Source: Siphonodentalium dalli
Taxonomy: Eukaryota; Mollusca; Scaphopoda; Gadilida; Siphonodentaliidae
Direction of reading: 5' to 3'
DNA: 64,000 bases
NCBI GenBank assembly: GCA_032622095.1
Contig: CP136066.1
Location: 156,013,152 to 156,077,151, forward strand
Part shown: positions 32,735 through 42,829 of the stretch, piece by piece
Layout of the letters: every line of letters begins with the position of its first letter
How positions within the stretch are numbered: the stretch's first letter is position 1
Translations under genes and position numbers: made by a program
Notes under the pieces: generated by a model
Seen by the model: the letters and a program-made list of their open reading frames with translations, nothing else
The model's database searches: none
What the model was told of the DNA's origin: nothing

Positions 32735-33745
32735 GTGAATTTTCAAAAAATCTCAACTACAGATATCAATTTGAAGGAAAAATCATTATCCCTCATATGC
32801 TATAGTACTATATTTACATACTAAGTGTTGTCATCACTAAATCCAGCATTCTGATTGGTCGGCGCCCACGTGGCTAGTTGCAATTATTTCTCGGTGAATG
32901 CGCAACAGCTAATAACTGCAAGCTCATAACAACATCGATACGTCATTTGGGTTTGGAAAGACGAACTCGTAATGTTTTGGGCGCATTTGGATTCGCGCAG
33001 GATTGACTTAATAAATCATCGGGTTTCAATTGTTCCTGTTAACTTTTGCCAAGGGTGCTATAGGATATTTTGGGCTAGTTTTGTCACGATACACTTTTCG
33101 ATTTAAATACAGTTACAAAAGTGGCTTTTTCGCTAAATGTATATAAATAAAAGGATTAACTGCCATGTGGACTGTTTTTATGGAGATGTAACCGTGAGGT
33201 AAGTGGTCATAACTTCGGGTTTTACACAAGTTATGACCACTTACCTCATGGTTACATCTCCATAAAAACAGTCCACATGACAGTTAATCCTTATATAACT
33301 ACAACTCTTTACCCTCACAATATGATATATATTTTCCAACGATGTAAAAAAAAATGGTTTAATAAAAATACCCAGATTTTTTTTAGGTAGGTCGACAGAG
33401 AGTTTGACAGGAACTATTTGCAAAAACCACACTGAGTTATCTAGACTATGAACCCAACTAGGGTATGCGCCCAGCCTACCATCTGAAATCATGACTGTGT
33501 GCGTGAAAATAAATCAAACATTTTTCATTGCATATTTTAGTTTTTTTCGCAGCCGTTTGCCGAACTATTTTTTAAAAGGAAAAATCACCATAAAGCTACA
33601 TAATGTCTGAAAAGATGAATTAGTATTGAGTGTATATATCTGCCAGATTATTGAAAACGTTATGTTGCTTTAGTCCTTCACGTGATAAAAGAAATAGTTC
33701 TGAAAATGGCTGCCACAAAACTAAAATTTGCAATGAAAAATGTTT
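32735..33745. repeat. Dispersed repeat, copy 2, split by a palindrome-ended element
   Basis: The parts at 32735-32816 and 33298-33745 correspond in order to 300-640. The break falls after the phrase TTTGAAGGAAAAATCATTAT and before the phrase ACCCTCACAATATGA, which are adjacent in copy 1. Confidence 0.6.
32817..33297. mobile_element. Palindrome-plus-spacer element, inverted single copy
   Basis: This is the inverse complement of the units at 19974-21002: spacer first (CTAAGTGTTGTCATCACTAA, GATTGGTCGGCGCCCACGTG), then a palindrome of about 145 bases at 33150-33296 with a shortened centre. Its presence as a single copy elsewhere shows that the unit is mobile, and that the pair at 19974-21002 is probably a tandem insertion into the transposon. 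Confidence 0.8.
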
Positions 33746-35464
33746 GATTTAATTTAATAATTATAAAAAAAAAGTTAATGCTCGCCGTTCATTTCGCCCA
33801 ACTTCGCTTACCCTGTGTCAATACATGTTTTGTTTACCAACCAATGCAAATGTTAATTAGCCCGAAATTAATTTAGCTTTTCTTCGTTATCATATGGAAT
33901 CGTATATACCAAGCCCGGAATCGCATAATAGCAGCCCAAATATATTGACTGACTTAAAACCACCCGGAGCGGCTAGGATCCTCCTATCCGGATCAGCCAA
34001 ACTGGCCACAAGATGTATAGGCGATATTTTAGAAACCAGAGCAGTGCGGAATCTCAGGAAAACCCACACACGAGTGTTGGGGCCGCGGCCACGCATAAAT
34101 GCCGATATTAACCCCTAACTTACCAGAATTTCAATATGGTGTCTGCATTGGCGAATGAAGCGAACAGCCCCTGACCGCCCTTGTGGTGTCTAATTTGGAT
34201 GGTGTTAGTGGCCAGCACTGTATATATATGCTGCATCTTGATTGACCCAAAAGTGGCATATGCATGTTTGTGTCACTTATCACACCCAAAGAGGAAGTAA
34301 AGACACCTTCAAGAAAACACACAGTTAAATGTATTTTCGCGGAGACAACATTTGTTCAACCACCCTTATCACCCATGTTTATCTAGCAGTCAACACTAAA
34401 TAACCGAACATAAATTGAATATCATAATTATATTTCATTTAAAATAATACTAAAGTTCCGGCATTACCACCGATATTATTGCCCTAAGCTCTTAAGTCAC
34501 TGTGCTTGCCGCTAATACACGTATGTCTTACAAAAAGTATGAGTTCTTATTTAGGGGCTAATTGTATGATAAATATATATATATTAAACTTATTTCAAAA
34601 TATACGTGATTAAATCTTGCAAAAATAGTTTATGAACGATCTGATGCATCTTTTTTGTTGTATGTGACTATTTGAACCAGAACTGGTCGTGACAATGGGG
34701 CTATTGGGATATCTCGCAGAACAACACATTTCTGGTTTCACACGATGCGATTTATTTTAGGAAATTGTAGTGGAACGAAGAGTAATGTCCTATTCCCACA
34801 AAATAACACAAACGATGACATCCAGTGTTTTTCTGGGGATATTTTCTAAGTTATCAGGTAACATTTGCAGAAGATGTAATCTTATTTCGGTAAATATACA
34901 ACAAACTGTTTAACGCCAAATATTACGACAAATCCAAAGAGCGGAACGACGGTAAACAGGTAACAGAAACGGATAGTCAACAATGCCTGACATTGCATAT
35001 ATCATATATACCGTAGAATAATATATAATAGTCAAATAGTAACATATAATAAATGTATTGTACTTGCACTGTGTTTTTTATAAACTGTTTTCCGTTTATA
35101 TATTCCTTACTTGTGTTATTTTTTTACGTAAACAATTTATATATAAAAAAAAATAACAATAAAAATACCCATCATCAGTATCGACGAACACTTTTCCGGA
35201 AGCCCCTCTTTGCCTCTGTTGGTTTGCCACTACGAATTGATTGCGTTCGGTAGGGAGAATTTAAACAAAATACATTTCGGAAAAAGTTAATAATCGCCGT
35301 TTGAACCAGAAGAAACAATGAAATCATGTGATGATTAGATTGCATACTGCTTTCAGTAAAGTGTCCAGTTCCTTTATTTTCTTAAAATCGGAAATATCGG
35401 ATACTAATTTCGGCGAAAAAAAATAGGAGCTATGCGGTAACTTTGACTAATAACGTACACGCAA
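33746..35464. other. No supported gene
   Basis: A 74-codon frame at 33894-34118 has no recognisable motif. The remainder is A+T-rich with TATA and AAAAT tracts. No repeats were recognised. Confidence 0.4.
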
Positions 35465-35623
35465 AATGGCGTACCGGTTATATTTTTTTGCAGGATGTAT
35501 GTATTCGCGGATGTCTCATTGTTTAAGTATGTAACTTATGACCGCGTTAATTGCTTTCGATATTTAGGTGTGAACAATATGGCTGGGTCACTCTTGAAGA
35601 CTTTATTGCGGCCCGAACACCAT
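35465..35623. repeat. Dispersed repeat B, left half
   Basis: The phrases GACCGCGTTAATTGCTTTCG and ATGGCTGGGTCACTCTTG match 59077-59135. The right half resumes at 37424. Confidence 0.65.
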
Positions 35624-37420
35624 GGCCCGATTCGTCATCTCAGGTTTAAACCTGGTCTACGTAAACCTCTAGGTTTAAACCGCCGTGAGTCAGCAAAATC
35701 CGTGGTCTAAGTGACACATTCGTCATCTCTGGTTTAAACCTGGTCCAGCCAGACCAGTGGTTTAGCAGTGGTGTCTCTGTATCGTCGAGAAAATTAATCG
35801 TACTTTCCTAATGCGGACCGCCTCGTTTTATTGATTGCAAAAATCAATAATTTCGACAGCGACCATATTTTGATTGGAAATTTATAAGCGAGAAGCACTC
35901 ACACCTATAAAGCGTGTGGGGATAAGTTTTTGTCAATTTCGATGTTTTATTTGCGTTTTATAAGCTTAAACCGGCAACTAAACCATCTAATTAGGTGGTC
36001 CAGCTAAACCAGCTTTCTCGAGGCTAAACTTGAGATGACGAATCCGTCTTTTCTTCATCGCGGTTTAGAATTGTCAGACAATCAATCAAAGGGTGGAGCT
36101 GTAAATTATCTCGAGTGAGGGCGTGTCCAAGTGGCGGTTGCCGACTGGTGTTATCATGTCACAGTTGATTCATTCCCATGCGAGCTTTGCTCAGATATTG
36201 ACGCGTTCCTTCAGTATGATTTTACAACTATCTTGTGTTTTTTTTTTGGCTTGTGGCAATCACAAATACTGGTGTTTTCTACGAATTCATTTGAATGGTT
36301 CAACGTTTTAATTTTGAAACCAAAAACGATGCTACTGCATGACCAGATATGCTATACACATAGTTTGCAATCCTAAACTTATATTGCTATATGAGTCAAA
36401 TTTGATAACTTATTTTTATGTAGATCATGCCACAAAGCTCTACTCTGGCTCCGCTCATAAATTTCCATAATATTCCACCAGTTCAAAACCTGGGAACTTT
36501 TGGATTTTCTGCATGATGGAAAAATTTTACATTGAAAAAAAGCAACGCATGTAATATATTTCTTTATTAAATGCTGTGCCTCTATATAGTTGCCCACTTT
36601 AAACAGTTCAGATGCCGCTTCTGGTGTGTACTCATAAGCAAATTGCTTTTACTTGACTGACCTCTTGGTCCAGGATTGACACGATTATGGAGCCTTTATT
36701 CATGCAGCGTCAGAGGGTCCTGCGGCCCCTTCGTGCGACAGGAGCCTGCGTCACATTTGCGCACATTTTGATCATTTGATCATTTTTTTTAATTATATTG
36801 AAAACAAACAAATATTAATATAAATTTTAAATATTGTTTCTTGTTAGATACAACTCCTTGCTCAATTTAACAACACAATTTTTTCATTTTATTTCAAATT
36901 AAATTATTCTTATTTGTAAATCATTTTTAGAACAGTTGCAAACAGACTAACGGACAAACATATATACAGCTCCTATATCCTTTAATATATACATAGATAC
37001 ATGTAGATACACCATATTTTGTCTTTGCGGGAAAAGCATCTTGTAGAAAATCAATCACAAACAAAGTGATAAACAGCGCGTGAAGCTCGTGTTGAGAAAC
37101 ATGCCCTTTGTCAAATTGGTTTAAACCAACAAAGAGATCGGATTAATGGTCCATGAGCTATACTCATTTCTCAGTGAATAAATCGTGCACGCGTTCGCGA
37201 TGATTTATGACATGTCAATAACCATTACATCGGCTTGTCTTTTGGTCCGATAGGTAAGAGGGTAGTTTGACTGTATGCTCATATCACCAAATCGAGTTGT
37301 CAATTAGTTGGTAACTGAATGACAAAAACGCCCCCTTAGACCCGGTTTGGCTGGACCGCCAATGTAGGTTTAAACCAGGTTTAAACTCGGAGGTTTAAAC
37401 CGGAGATGACGAATCCGGCC
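35624..37420. mobile_element. 1.8 kb inverted-repeat element rich in GTTTAAAC, TSD CAT
   Basis: The left end reads GGCCCGATTCGTCATCTC and the right end is the inverse complement with one change. CAT lies immediately outside both ends (35621-35623 and 37421-37423). Repeat family B sequence flanks both sides, so the element lies inside an older repeat. Just inside the ends are several GTTTAAAC palindromes. The module ATTCGTCATCTC with GGTTTAAACC also occurs at 35718, and its inverse at 36032-36043, so a smaller copy seems nested within the left part. No transposase frame is seen in the interior (short frames only). Confidence 0.82.
36421..36600. repeat. Possible diverged arm of the 923-1372 element
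   Basis: The phrases ATAATATTCCACCAGTTCAA and AACCTGGGAACTTTT resemble one arm of the palindrome at 923-1372. Similarity is patchy. Confidence 0.3.
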
Positions 37421-37620
37421 CATGTGACCATGCATAATATGACAGCTAACATTGCTGATGATGTATGTCTCATTTGGAATGTAGACTAAAGGTCGAACTG
37501 GGAAGTATCGGGTGTGTATTTATTCCGATTACTAGATATTTTATCCACATTTAGAGGGTTTCTGGTGTGGTGAAAGTGAAACCTGCATGCAGTGATAAGC
37601 CGTAGTTGTTGTAATAATTT
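37421..37620. repeat. Dispersed repeat B, right half
   Basis: Phrases such as GTGGTGAAAGTGAAACCTGC and CAGTGATAAGCCGTAG match 59180-59225 (GTGGTGAATGAGAAACATGC, CAGTAATAAGCCGTAG). Confidence 0.55.
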
Positions 37621-37991
37621 GAAGGACTAGTTGTTTGGAATTCTAAGGTGAAATATAATTCATGTCCTGCTCTTAATTGTCGTATAAGTAGAGTTGATAT
37701 CTTGAATTCATCAGAATTGATTTGTCACATATCTATTCACAGGGAGATGGCTGAGTCTAATCGTGTTCGGGATGATATGCATGTTCCAGGAAACCACATC
37801 AACGCATGCCGCAACCCGTGAGTTTGATAGAAAGAATATATATCCCTTTAACTATTTAATTTACCCCCCCCCCGATCAAGTGCTCCTGCTAATGTGCAAT
37901 GATGCATGTTGCATGCGTCCTGCTGAATGGATATGATGTCGTTAAGGCAAGCTGATGTTGTTAAGAAAATGTACTGTTATTTATTCTTGAG

Positions 37992-38255
37992 TTGTCATTT
38001 TCAACGTGGTCCGATGATATGAACATCACCCCTGGTCAAGTGTTCCTGCAGAAGTGCTATGATGTTGGTGGGTCCTGCTGTTTTGCTATGATGCGGTTAG
38101 TACAAAGCGATGCTGGTGACCGCGTGATATTTCAAAACTCACATCGAGCGTTTGGACATAATTTGAGTAATTTCAAATGGCGTGTTGTTGATTCAAGTGG
38201 TGCAATCGTCTGCTGGAATACTTCTGCAATCACACTAAAGTTTTTGTTGGCTTAA
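37992..38255 (+). pseudogene. Exon-like segment A of unknown family
   Basis: The frame contains PGQVFLQKCYDVGGSCCFAM and MRLVQSDAGDRV, near-identical to the minus-strand segment at 41164-41410 for about 32 residues, after which the two diverge. Here the rest reads IFQNSHRAFGHNL and ends at a stop without an obvious donor site, so it may be a truncated copy. Cysteines suggest an extracellular domain. A more degenerate partial copy of the same block lies at 37872-37945, in the same orientation. I do not recognise the family. Confidence 0.35.
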
Positions 38256-39179
38256 ATTGGAATTAGAAGACACATGCGGTCATTTTAACAAAATGTGTGA
38301 CATTCCTGTTATTTCGCCATTTATATCAAATCTAATATGAAAAAATTATAAACAGGACATGTAGAGAGGTACAAACAAGTTTATTGAAGGCTTTAGGCAG
38401 TGATAAGCGTTTGGACATGGCATATATCCGGCACAAGCAGGTGACAAATAAATTGATGGGCCCAAAGCGATGTTGTTGGGGATCCGCGCTGAAGCTGTTA
38501 AATATGCAAACCGATGTTGGTGGGGTACAACATAATATTGTTTGTGAACCACCATGACATAGTTTCGGTCGCGATTTAGGATAATTATGCCCATCTCAAG
38601 GTGTGACAAACATTCAACAACGTATTACACATCTCTACTCATTGAATGTCCTTCACGCTCAAGTGTCTTGGTCGCAAAAACAGACGAATTATCGTTTTCG
38701 TGCATTTTCTGGAAATGCTATCCCTAAAGGTATTTTTATATATGTGTAGGCATACTGCATGGGGGTCAGTTTAACATGTAAAACATACCTATAGACATGT
38801 CCTCTGGATTCGAACCATAATGGGGTAGCGCATACGTTCAACCACTGAAAACGTTTCCCATGCATTGAGACTTGAGTATACTATTTACAGGCGACTCGTT
38901 GCACGGGCCTATTGTGTTCTGGAATATAAATAACAAACTATACGTAACACTGTACAATGCGGAGCATGCATGTCCAAAATCATTATGTATATTCGCCGTA
39001 ATTATTAGCCGCGCCAGCTTACTAAACCAATAACAGAATAAAATTTCTGTCTTGTAACACCTATATATAGAAATAATACATGCACTACCAACTCCAACTG
39101 TATGCATTTCTTATATCAATGCATTGGGGTTAGAAATGTGGTGTTGGTATGTGGAACCACGATAGGCTATATAGGCCAT
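38256..39179. other. No supported gene
   Basis: Several frames of 80-90 codons lie on the minus strand, with no motif or supporting structure. This is non-coding as far as I can tell. Confidence 0.4.
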
Positions 39180-39605
39180 ATATGTATAAGCGTATTCGCG
39201 GCGAATATACGTCATATATGCGCCGTACTAGGCGTAATTATGCCATATTAAGGCGAATATACATGTACACAGTATTATGGCGTAAGTACGGCGGTTATAT
39301 GGTGTAATATTGGGCGTAAGTACGTCGTACTATATTGTGTTAGTACGCCGTACAAGAGGGTGTAGTAATTACGCCGTATTACGGCGAAAATACGTCGCAC
39401 TGAGTCGTAATTACGCCGTATTACATAGAAAATACACCACATCATAGGGCGTAAGTACGTTGTGGTGAACATAATTGCGGCGTATAATATACGACATGTA
39501 TACGCTGCATATAATACGGCATATATTATATACCGTGTTATATGCAGCGTATATACGTGCCGTGTTATATACATGTGTTTAGAGCGTAAGATTGCCGTAC
39601 TATGG
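39180..39605. repeat. Cluster of CGTAAGTACG/GCGAATATACG palindromic motifs
   Basis: Short self-complementary phrases built from GCGTA, TACGCC, AAGTACG and TATACG recur irregularly at intervals of about 15-30 bases. The cluster ends where the 145-bp satellite begins. Frames through it are artefacts. Confidence 0.7.
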
Positions 39606-40735
39606 TGTAATTGGACCAATTTTGACCAAATAAACGGAGCAGTAGGGTGGCCCACCACAAATTATACTATAAAAACCCAAATCCACACCCCTCTAGCCAG
39701 TACGCGTGCCACATGAGGTGGCAAAAAGGGCACCCATTGCCGTTCCGACATTTATGGACCGATTGTCATCCAAATAAACTGTGCGGTAGGGTAGCCCACC
39801 TCAAGTAATGCCAGAAAAACCGAAAAACGCACCCCTCTAGCCCATGCGGTTGATACGGGAGCTGGCAAAAAGGACACCTATATATTGACGTTTCAGTATT
39901 TATGGACCGATTTTGACAAAATAAGCGGTGCGGTAGGGTGGCACACACCAAGTTATACTATGAAAACCGAAAACCGCACCACTCTACCCCGTGTGGTTGC
40001 CATGCACAGTAGGTGGCAAAATGGCACACATTGTCAATTCGGTATTTATGGACCGATTTCGACATAAACGTCACGGTAGGTGGCCCACCACAAGATATAC
40101 TATACAAACTGAAAGCCGCACCCCTCTAGCCAGTGTGGTTGCCACAGGAGGTGGCAAAAAGGACACACATGGTGTTTCGGTATTTATGGACCGATTTTAA
40201 CAAAATAAACCATGCGATATGGTGGCCCACCCCAAGTTATACTATAAAAATCCAAAACCGCACCCTTCTAGCCCGTGTGGTTCCCACACGAGGTGGCAAA
40301 AAGAACACCCATTGCCGTTTCGTTATTTATGGCAACAGCACGGGCTAGAAGGGTGCGGTTTTCGGTTTTTCTAACATAAAATATGGTGGGCCACCATACC
40401 ACACCGATAATTTGAGCTCAATCGGTCCATGAATACCGAAACGGCGATGGATGCCATTTTTGCCACCTCCGGTGGTAACCACACGGGCTAGAGAGGTGCG
40501 GTTTTCAGTTTTCGTAGTGTAGTATGGGGTGGGCCACCCCACTGAACCGTTTATTTGATCAAAATCGGTCCATTGATACCGAAACGGCAATGTGTGCCCT
40601 TTTTGCCACATCTGTGGCAACCGCGCGGGCTATATATATTGGTTCGGTTTTCGGTTTTTCTAACATAACTTGGGGTGATCAACCTATACCGCACCGTTTA
40701 TTTGGTCAAGTTTGCATGTTTCCGAATAAGGAATA
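39606..40735. repeat. About 145-bp satellite with a strand switch
   Basis: The marker phrase TTTATGGACCGAT occurs near 39751, 39899, 40045 and 40183, and in truncated form near 40326, giving units of 138-148 bases. Each unit also holds GGTGGCCCACC, CCGCACCCCTCTAGCC and GAGGTGGCAAAAAG. At about 40333 the orientation flips: from there to 40735 the same phrases appear inverse-complemented (GGGCTAGAAGGGTGCGG, ATCGGTCCATGAATACCGAA). The junction lies inside a unit. The frames of 60-90 codons are produced by the repeat. Confidence 0.88.
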
Positions 40736-40907
40736 AGTAACTGGGAATGAGTAGCCAATGTCACGGTATAGTCCAATTTGTGATATTTGGGTCATTATTC
40801 TCGATTCTAAAGATCTTTCTGACTTCCCGGTGGACTGTATTTTCGCTCCTCGTAGTGTTTGAAATCGATGTGTTCATGATTTGAGTTCAGTATTTTGGAA
40901 GAAAAAT

Positions 40908-40995
40908 ATTTCAACAACATCAGAGTGGATCTTCACCAACATCAGTGTGGATTCTCACCAACATCACCTTGGTCCCGCGCCAACATCAGTGTGGA
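40908..40995. repeat. Short CAACATCA(G/C)TGTGGA repeat
   Basis: About four imperfect copies of a 20-25 base unit (CACCAACATCAGTGTGGATT and variants) lie in tandem. Confidence 0.75.
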
Positions 40996-41163
40996 CCCTA
41001 GAATACCAAATTGGGCTTGTTTCAAGCGTACGCTATATATCTTTTGAATGAATGTGTGTCTTTGTTATTAAAATCAGCATTCCCTTCATCTGGGATAATT
41101 TCAGTCATGTACCGCGACAAAACATGTTTTTTTTGGTGTAACAATAACTAGGTTAATACTCAC

Positions 41164-41410
41164 CAAAGAACGTCATTCTCAAGTCGTCCGCGGAGTTGCA
41201 GAATGTATGTATACCGGAGGTTTCAGTGCATTCATGTGTGATCATCAGAATGTTTACACCGTTTTGTAATTGTGTAGTTTCGATGTAAACACGAGGCAGA
41301 ACGCGCACGTGGTCACCAGCATCGCTTTGTACTAACCGCATCATAGCAAAACAGCAGGACCCATCAACATCGTAGCACTTCTGCAGGACCACTTGACCAG
41401 GGGTGAACAT
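41164..41410 (-). CDS. Exon-like segment B, unknown domain, with a consensus splice donor
   Basis: The minus-strand frame encodes PGQVVLQKCYDVDGSCCFAM, MRLVQSDAGDHVRVLPRVYI, LQNGVNILMITHECTETSG and FCNSADDLRMTFF, then runs into G|GTGAGTATT, a near-perfect 5' splice donor. Five cysteines and hydrophobic strand-like segments suggest a secreted or extracellular domain. The first half is shared with the plus-strand segment at 37992. The 5' boundary is unclear: the frame is closed by TAA near 41430 and I see no strong acceptor. It could be an exon of a host gene lying on the minus strand, or a pseudo-exon. I do not recognise the family and assign no function. Confidence 0.4.
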
Positions 41411-42829
41411 TTCCAGGAAATGCCATTATGCGAATCTGACATTCAAAAAACATATAATTGCGAAATATTTTAATACTGGTTGTATTAGTTATTGCAAATC
41501 GACTATAATCAAGATGGCTATTCGCGTCGTTTTGCAAGCACCAGTGTAGCCATTATTAATAATTGTTTCAAAATTATATATGTTCTGTAATGTTTCATAC
41601 AGATAGTGGCTTTCTCTCAAATCGTTCGGATTAACCAAACACTGCGAAACTGACAACATTGGAAAAAATAACGGTATACTTTTTCGTAACGGCATCAGTT
41701 TACCCAACCGTCATCATAGCAATTCAGCAGGACCCACCAGCATCACAACATACTAGCAGGACCACTTGGCCAGGAGTGTAAATACACATTGTGAGTTATT
41801 TAACATCTGAACATGAATTCCAGCGTGACGGAATCACCAAATTTTACGGAATTTCACTTTTCTGTGGCCTATAAAATCTAAAATTATGACCAGTAGGGTA
41901 TCGCTTAAAATAAAAAAACACTGTACATACTATACTAAGTTGTTTGATTATATACAACTATATGTGTATTTAAGTATCATCTCACTCTGGGTCAAATTGT
42001 GTCCGTGACGGAATCACCAAAAAAGTGCCATCAATATGAGGGTAGGTCCGTACTATTGAAGAACCCTGCTCATTCAGCCAAGCTGACCTGGAAAAAGTTC
42101 CCAATTAGTAAAGTAGATACATTATACTTGCAGAAAAAAGCCGCATTGTCACACACTTGTGTGTATATTACTAGTTAACTCGGTTTGTTCGCCGTGACGG
42201 AATCACACAACGGACGTGACGGAATCACCGTGCGATTTGTTTAGGAATAGTTTTTTGTGTAACAAGTGCGGACATTGTCATAAAAGCATAAAACTTGGCA
42301 CATGTGTATATTAGGTCCCACGTATTATTTTCAGATATGGGGGCAATCACGAAAATACTTTCCATGGCAACGGTTGCTATGCGACTGTTTTTACCTTAGA
42401 AACGGGTGTTGGTAGGGGTTAAACCGTCATTTTACTAAAATATATGTGCAAAAAGGGGATACTATGGTAATTGAGGCAGATTGTGATATGGGAAATGTGA
42501 CAAAAATAACATTTCCACACATGCCTCACTATTAACCTAGAATGGCCCTTGAGCTGCTTGAAAGTGATATTTTGGTTCATTGACCTTATTTGGCAAAATA
42601 TGAAAATATGCGTTGACTGCGCATGCGCGCATCATTGATCCCCAGTCACAAAATATCTGGTGTTTAAGAGATTGTATAGTAAGGGCAATGACCATTCCAA
42701 AATATATTCATTGGATAGTAATAATGAAATACAGAAGAAGCAACAACATTCCCCGATGACATGCTAATGATGCAAATACCCATTATCGGTTTCCATGGCC
42801 GCCTTTTCGTGGAATTCATGTGAACATGT
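41411..42829. other. Non-coding stretch with a recurring palindromic 13-mer and a degenerate exon copy
   Basis: A degenerate copy of the exon block lies at about 41705-41775 (inverse strand: CTGGCCAAGTGGTCCTGC). The near-palindromic word GTGACGGAATCAC occurs at about 41826, 42005, 42192 and 42215. Otherwise I see no gene. Confidence 0.5.

Noticed and set aside
33894-34118. 74-codon plus-strand frame
   Set aside because: Its composition is somewhat protein-like, but no family, splice site or conservation can be shown.
39275-40620. Several 60-127 codon frames with shared YLWTDF/GGGK-type phrases
   Set aside because: The similarity between them comes from the 145-bp satellite and the TACG cluster.
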